Shown here piece after piece: positions 28,124 through 31,359 of a stretch of 31,359 nt of DNA (position 1 is its first letter; every line of letters begins with the position of its first letter). Made by a program: the position numbers and the translations under genes. Source of the stretch: an uncultured Bacteroidales bacterium (GTDB lineage: Bacteria > Bacteroidota > Bacteroidia > Bacteroidales > UBA932); NCBI GenBank assembly GCA_946406095.1, contig CAMJJO010000004.1, forward strand, positions 1 to 31,359, read 5' to 3'. The notes beneath the pieces were generated by a model, which saw only the letters and a list, made by a program, of their open reading frames with translations, had not been told where the DNA came from and searched no databases.

Positions 28124-28942
28124 TTACCTGATGGAGACGGTTTCGCCAGAAAGGAGGCTGATGGTTTCGAGTATGGTTGCGAGAGACTCTCCCCTCACGG
28201 TCATCGAGAGTTTGATGCCGTGGGCCTTTGCAGGGTCTTTGAGGGACAGTCCGACGTTGAACCAGTGTTCAAGGGATGATACCACTTCGTCGAGCGGCAT
28301 GTTTTCCATCGTGAGTCTGTCTGATATCCACGATGTATGGCATGACGCAGGTGTATCGGAGACTTTCCAGCCGCTCCCGTCGAAATGTATGCTTTGGTCG
28401 GGATGAAGTTCGGTGTTTTCGAGATTTCGGCCGTTGACTTCAATCTTTCCCTCTTCCAGCCAGGCGGACTGATTTCCATTTTCGTATGCCGAGACTGTGA
28501 ACCGGGTTCCGAGGACCTTGATCGTCATGGCGCCCGTTTCCACCGCAAAGGGGTGCAAGGCGTCCTTGGCCACGTCGAAGAAGGCTTCGCCCAAGAGTTT
28601 GACCGTGCGTTTTCCGGATTCGAAAGAACTCCCGTATTCAAGTCTGGAGTTCTTGTTCAGCCACACGTTGGTGCCGTCCGGAAGGGTATATTGAGCCTTG
28701 TCTCCTTCTGCAAGCAGGGTTACGGAGGACTGCCTTCCGGAGAACGAGAAATAGCCGGTGATCACCGCCAGCAGTACAGCCGCAGAAGACATGGCTGCAA
28801 CAATGCGCCGACGGACGGTTTTTTCCCGGGAAAGACCTTTGGACAGGACAGCGGAAGCGCTGGGCAGGGCAGAACTCTCAAGGGGATCCGCCTGATCCCA
28901 AATCTGCCTTATCCTGCGCTCTGATTCTTTAGTCATAACCAT
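28124..28942 (-). CDS. FecR family anti-sigma factor
   Basis: ATG 28942 gives 272 residues; GTG 28945 and ATG 28936 are alternatives. The protein has a cytoplasmic N-terminal part of about 45 residues, one transmembrane segment (RRRIVAAMSSAAVLLAVITG, about 45-64) and a periplasmic FecR domain. The domain shows TLPDGTNVWLNKNSRLEYG, LGEAFFDVAKD, HPFAVETGAMTIKVLGTRFTV and AWLEEGKIEV. The C-terminal 70 residues (LTMENMPLDEVVSSLEHWF to the end) form the STN-like module by which Bacteroidetes FecR proteins contact the transporter. It should hold the ECF sigma factor inactive until SusC1 signals. It is transcribed with susC1 and away from the sigma gene. Confidence 0.94.
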   Translation of the reverse strand: MVMTKESERRIRQIWDQADPLESSALPSASAVLSKGLSREKTVRRRIVAAMSSAAVLLAVITGYFSFSGRQSSVTLLAEGDKAQYTLPDGTNVWLNKNSRLEYGSSFESGKRTVKLLGEAFFDVAKDALHPFAVETGAMTIKVLGTRFTVSAYENGNQSAWLEEGKIEVNGRNLENTELHPDQSIHFDGSGWKVSDTPASCHTSWISDRLTMENMPLDEVVSSLEHWFNVGLSLKDPAKAHGIKLSMTVRGESLATILETISLLSGETVSIR

Positions 28943-29045
28943 CACAAATATTATGTTTTATTTCTGATATGACGATTATCCCCGACAAAACACGTAATAA
29001 TATTTTCGTGAAAAACATTAGATTTGCATCGCAAACTGATAACCG
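28943..29045. promoter_or_regulatory. Divergent regulatory region between fecR and the ECF sigma gene
   Basis: About 100 A/T-rich bases separate the two divergent starts and must hold the promoters for the sigma gene and for the long leftward operon. This is the only intergenic space of any size near the head of the operon, since fecR and susC1 are 21 nt apart. No long inverted repeat or riboswitch-like structure is apparent. The leftward promoter could not be placed from the Bacteroides consensus, which would fit recognition by the ECF sigma factor itself. Confidence 0.6.
29019..29026 (+). promoter_or_regulatory. Possible Bacteroides-type -7 element of the sigma gene
   Basis: TAGATTTG matches the Bacteroidetes housekeeping -7 consensus TAnnTTTG exactly and lies 19 nt before the sigma start codon. 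No good TTTG -33 box is seen at the usual distance upstream, and the implied leader would be only about a dozen bases, so the assignment is tentative. Confidence 0.35.
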
Positions 29046-29585
29046 ATGGATGAAACCAGAGATATTCTTCAACGTCTCGGGCGTGGTGACAACGACGCTT
29101 TTTCTGCGTTGTACACGCTTTATTCCGGGAAATGTGCAGGTTTTATCAAGGCTCTCATCCACGACGGCGAGGTTGCCGGCGACCTTACACAGGATATTTT
29201 CGTAAAAATCTGGGTCCGCAGAAGGTTTGTGTCTAAAGTGTCGTCTTTCGAGTCTTACCTCCTCAAAATGGCGAAAAATGCCGTGCTTGATTTCTCGAAA
29301 CGGAAGGGTGTGAGCCGGCGGTTCCAGGAGGAGGCGGCAGTGCTTTCAAAAGAGTTGACCGGTGAAGACGGCGATTATGCCGAACATTCGGAATTCATTG
29401 AGAATCTCAACAGGGCGGTTTCGGAATTACCGCCGCAAAGACGGAGGGTTTTCGTCATGAGCCGCTTCCAGGGATTGAGCAATCCGCAGATAGCGGATCT
29501 GACCGGCCTGAGCATAAGGACGGTGGAGACTCATATCACACATGCTTTGAAGCATCTGCGCAAGGCTCTGGAAATCAGAGCCTGA
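29046..29585 (+). CDS. ECF-type RNA polymerase sigma-70 factor
   Basis: A 179-residue group 4 sigma factor. Region 2 spans about 18-88 (AFSALYTLYSGKCAGFI, AGDLTQDIFVKIWVRR, SFESYLLKMAKNAVLDFSKR), and region 4 spans about 122-175 with the helix-turn-helix LSNPQIADLTGLSIRTVETH. There is no C-terminal extension. In Bacteroidetes such sigma factors pair with a FecR anti-sigma protein to induce SusC/SusD loci. The gene is divergent from fecR rather than upstream in the same operon. Its 3' end overlaps the convergent FAD oxidoreductase gene by 11 bp, so its transcript must terminate inside that gene in antisense. Confidence 0.95.
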   Translation: MDETRDILQRLGRGDNDAFSALYTLYSGKCAGFIKALIHDGEVAGDLTQDIFVKIWVRRRFVSKVSSFESYLLKMAKNAVLDFSKRKGVSRRFQEEAAVLSKELTGEDGDYAEHSEFIENLNRAVSELPPQRRRVFVMSRFQGLSNPQIADLTGLSIRTVETHITHALKHLRKALEIRA

Positions 29586-31122
29586 CGCTCCGCCAGTCCA
29601 CTTCCTGCACAGTACAGGATTTTTTCGTTGCCTGGACCGCAGCCCTGGCCGCAACCTCGCCGAGACTCATGAAGACGGGTTCCATCCTGATGGACCCGTA
29701 GGCGATATGGCTGGCTGAAAGGCACACCGGAACCAGAAGATTTGAACATTCTTTTGCGGAGGGAATTACCGCCCTGTACGAAATCGGATAAGGTCCGGGA
29801 ATCTTGATTTCTACATCTCCCTCGTTCTTTACCATACGCCTGCCGTCTTTTTCGACAACAATCCGCTGGCAGTTGTGGGAGTCCATCATGTAAGCCGCTT
29901 CTGCAATGCCGTCTTCCGCCATTACCTTCCCTTCGCAGTCGGCCTGCGTAACTACATATTCGCTAACCATCCTGCGCCCTTCACGGATATAAAGTTGCGG
30001 GGTCCAGTAATTGTTTTCGGGGTATTCATCCTTCGGATAACCCCAGCGCGAGATTTCTTTTGAGAGTTTTTCCGGCACACGGGGATCGGTGAGGATGAAC
30101 CAGAAGAGGCCTTTCGTGTAGTCGGTATGTGCATCGAGTATCTGGGCGCGGCGCTCATAAGAAGCATCGATGTAGTCGTAGTTCATACCTACCATATCGG
30201 TAGAAAAACCTCCATAGTTGTTGATATCCGTTTTCCGGCCGGGCATGGGGCTCCAGATAAAGTATCGTGCATCCGGCTTCTGCGCCGCCATCAGCCTGGC
30301 GAGCAGTTCGTAGCGGGTTGCGTCGTAATTGTCCGGTTCGGTAATGGGGATTTTGTTCTCGGTGCTGTCGGTGAGGCAGACCCGCAGATTGTATGCCTGG
30401 ATAAGGCTGTCACCTTCTCCTTCCTGCGAGGGAGCGGAGGAAGATATTCCCCAGAGCAATCCGCTTTTCGGATCTCCTTCAATCACATACGGATCGATCC
30501 CGTCGGGGAATTGATGATACCGCGCATAATGGAATCCGTTCCATTTTTCTCCATACTTAGAAGAGTTCTCCCTACCTGTCGTAAAAGTAACTCCGGCAAG
30601 CGGAAGAAGGTCTCCTTCATAGCTGGCATCGATGAAAACCTTCGCCTTGATTTTCCGGTTTTTCCCGGTGCATTTTCCTTTTTCATCGAGTCCGGAGACC
30701 ACGGCTGCCTTGATGCGTTTTCCGGACTTGACAAGTTTTTTTATGCCCGTTTTTTTAAGCACTGTTATTCTGGAATCGTCCAGATATCCGGCATAGATTC
30801 CGGATGCAACTTTTGGTTCGAACACCAGCTTACCCCCTCCTGTACCATAGTGTTTTCCTATGTCGCGATAGAACTCCGCAGCAAGACCTTTCAGTTCCTG
30901 ATTCTTTCCTATATCTGTATAACCGAGACCGCCTGTGGTCAAGCCTCCAATATGGTTGGTCGGTTCAACTATAATAACGGTCTTTCCCTGCAATGCCGCA
31001 CTCCTCGCTGCAATCACTCCCGCAGACGTTCCTCCATATATAAATATATCGCAGTTACTTCCTCCAAAGGAAGGGACTGCGATACATATTGCCGAAAGAA
31101 GCAGTGCGGACAGTTTCTTCAT
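29575..31122 (-). CDS. Secreted FAD-dependent oxidoreductase
   Basis: A 515-residue protein with a signal peptide (MKKLSALLLSAICIAVPSFG). A dinucleotide-binding Rossmann motif follows immediately: IYGGTSAGVIAARSAALQGK with the acidic residue E53 ending the second strand, then TNHIGGLTTGG. KVFIDASYEGDLLPLAGV is the second FAD-contact block, and IRMEPVFMSLGEVAARAAVQA near the C-terminus is the usual closing flavin motif. This matches the FAD_oxidored (PF12831) group, whose members often sit in polysaccharide loci and are sometimes annotated as xanthan-lyase-like; the substrate is unknown. The ATG is 1 nt after the glycyl-tRNA synthetase stop, so it is probably transcribed from that promoter, not by the SusCD operon. 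Confidence 0.88.
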   Translation of the reverse strand: MKKLSALLLSAICIAVPSFGGSNCDIFIYGGTSAGVIAARSAALQGKTVIIVEPTNHIGGLTTGGLGYTDIGKNQELKGLAAEFYRDIGKHYGTGGGKLVFEPKVASGIYAGYLDDSRITVLKKTGIKKLVKSGKRIKAAVVSGLDEKGKCTGKNRKIKAKVFIDASYEGDLLPLAGVTFTTGRENSSKYGEKWNGFHYARYHQFPDGIDPYVIEGDPKSGLLWGISSSAPSQEGEGDSLIQAYNLRVCLTDSTENKIPITEPDNYDATRYELLARLMAAQKPDARYFIWSPMPGRKTDINNYGGFSTDMVGMNYDYIDASYERRAQILDAHTDYTKGLFWFILTDPRVPEKLSKEISRWGYPKDEYPENNYWTPQLYIREGRRMVSEYVVTQADCEGKVMAEDGIAEAAYMMDSHNCQRIVVEKDGRRMVKNEGDVEIKIPGPYPISYRAVIPSAKECSNLLVPVCLSASHIAYGSIRMEPVFMSLGEVAARAAVQATKKSCTVQEVDWRSVRL

Positions 31123-31123
31123 G

Positions 31124-31359
31124 CTACAGGTTGCGAAGCAGGTTGCTCAGCGACACTTTCTTGTCGATCATGGCGCGGAGGTCTTCGATCTTGACGCGCT
31201 CCTGGGCCATAGTGTCGCGGTCGCGAACGGTGACGCAGCCGTCCTCGAGGCTCTGATGGTCGACGGTGATGCAGAACGGGGTGCCGATGGCATCCTGACG
31301 GCGGTAGCGCTTGCCTATGCTGTCTTTCTCTTCATACTGGCAGTTGAAATCGAACTTGA
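31124..31359 (-). CDS. glyS: Glycyl-tRNA synthetase, C-terminal end (5' partial)
   Basis: The frame enters from the right edge and ends at TAG (31124-31126), giving 77 residues. It contains YEEKDSIGKRYRRQDAIGTP, FCITVDHQSLEDG, CVTVRDRDTMAQERV and a final helix DKKVSLSNLLRNL. This is the anticodon-binding domain at the end of the homodimeric (eukaryote/archaeal-type) glycyl-tRNA synthetase, the form used by Bacteroidetes. The enzyme charges tRNA-Gly in the cytoplasm. A secreted FAD oxidoreductase gene follows after a single base. Confidence 0.93.
   Translation of the reverse strand, partial: KFDFNCQYEEKDSIGKRYRRQDAIGTPFCITVDHQSLEDGCVTVRDRDTMAQERVKIEDLRAMIDKKVSLSNLLRNL

Noticed and set aside
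1..31359. tRNA or rRNA genes, CRISPR arrays, insertion sequences, integrases
   Set aside because: None was seen. Coding genes fill the window, with no gene-free stretch longer than about 100 bases, no transposase or integrase motifs and no regularly spaced repeats.

Overview
The window looks like chromosomal DNA of a Bacteroidales bacterium with fairly GC-rich codon use. The evidence is two SusC/SusD pairs, BACON and DUF5689 lipoproteins, a FecR/ECF sigma pair, a DUF4923 protein and a fused-type SecDF tail, all hallmarks of the phylum. Starts rarely show a Shine-Dalgarno sequence, as is usual there. The genus cannot be fixed from the sequence; a Rikenellaceae- or Cryptobacteroides-like gut lineage is a guess.

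Layout. Positions 1-162 (+) are the last 53 codons of SecDF, followed by a strong intrinsic terminator at 181-214. From 210 to 28942 every gene lies on the minus strand. The largest gap is 22 nt and several genes overlap, so the stretch reads as one very long transcription unit. In transcription order it holds: fecR; susC1 and susD1; a surface lipoprotein fused to an endonuclease/exonuclease/phosphatase (EEP) domain; an unknown lipoprotein; susC2 and susD2; a triple-BACON lipoprotein; a BACON-DUF5689 lipoprotein; a triple IPT/TIG plus beta-propeller lipoprotein; a secreted single-domain EEP enzyme; a GxDLY/SGNH esterase; a GH3 glycosidase; then a divergent ThiL-like protein, a DUF4923 protein and dnaE. 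The last three are not part of the nutrient system but lie directly downstream of it. An ECF sigma factor is divergently transcribed from fecR (29046-29585, +). Its 3' end overlaps a convergent secreted FAD-dependent oxidoreductase (29575-31122, -), which lies 1 nt downstream of the end of a glycyl-tRNA synthetase gene (31124 to window edge, -).

How the genes may work together (inference). The sigma/FecR pair and the STN domain of SusC1 form a trans-envelope induction circuit: ligand uptake through SusC1/SusD1 signals to FecR and releases the sigma factor, which switches on the locus. Surface lipoproteins bind the substrate and the lipoprotein EEP cuts it outside the cell. The soluble EEP, SGNH esterase and GH3 enzyme finish the job in the periplasm. 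The locus is odd because it has no recognisable endo-glycanase or polysaccharide lyase but has two paralogous EEP phosphodiesterases. I therefore suggest a SusCD-type locus for a phosphodiester-containing ligand: a phosphorylated glycan, teichoic-acid-like polymer, phosphoinositide or nucleic acid. This is the most likely undescribed system here. Other points are a SusC with no carboxypeptidase-regulatory-like domain, a divergent rather than tandem sigma/anti-sigma pair, and a ThiL homologue that has lost its N-terminal GDDAA motif.
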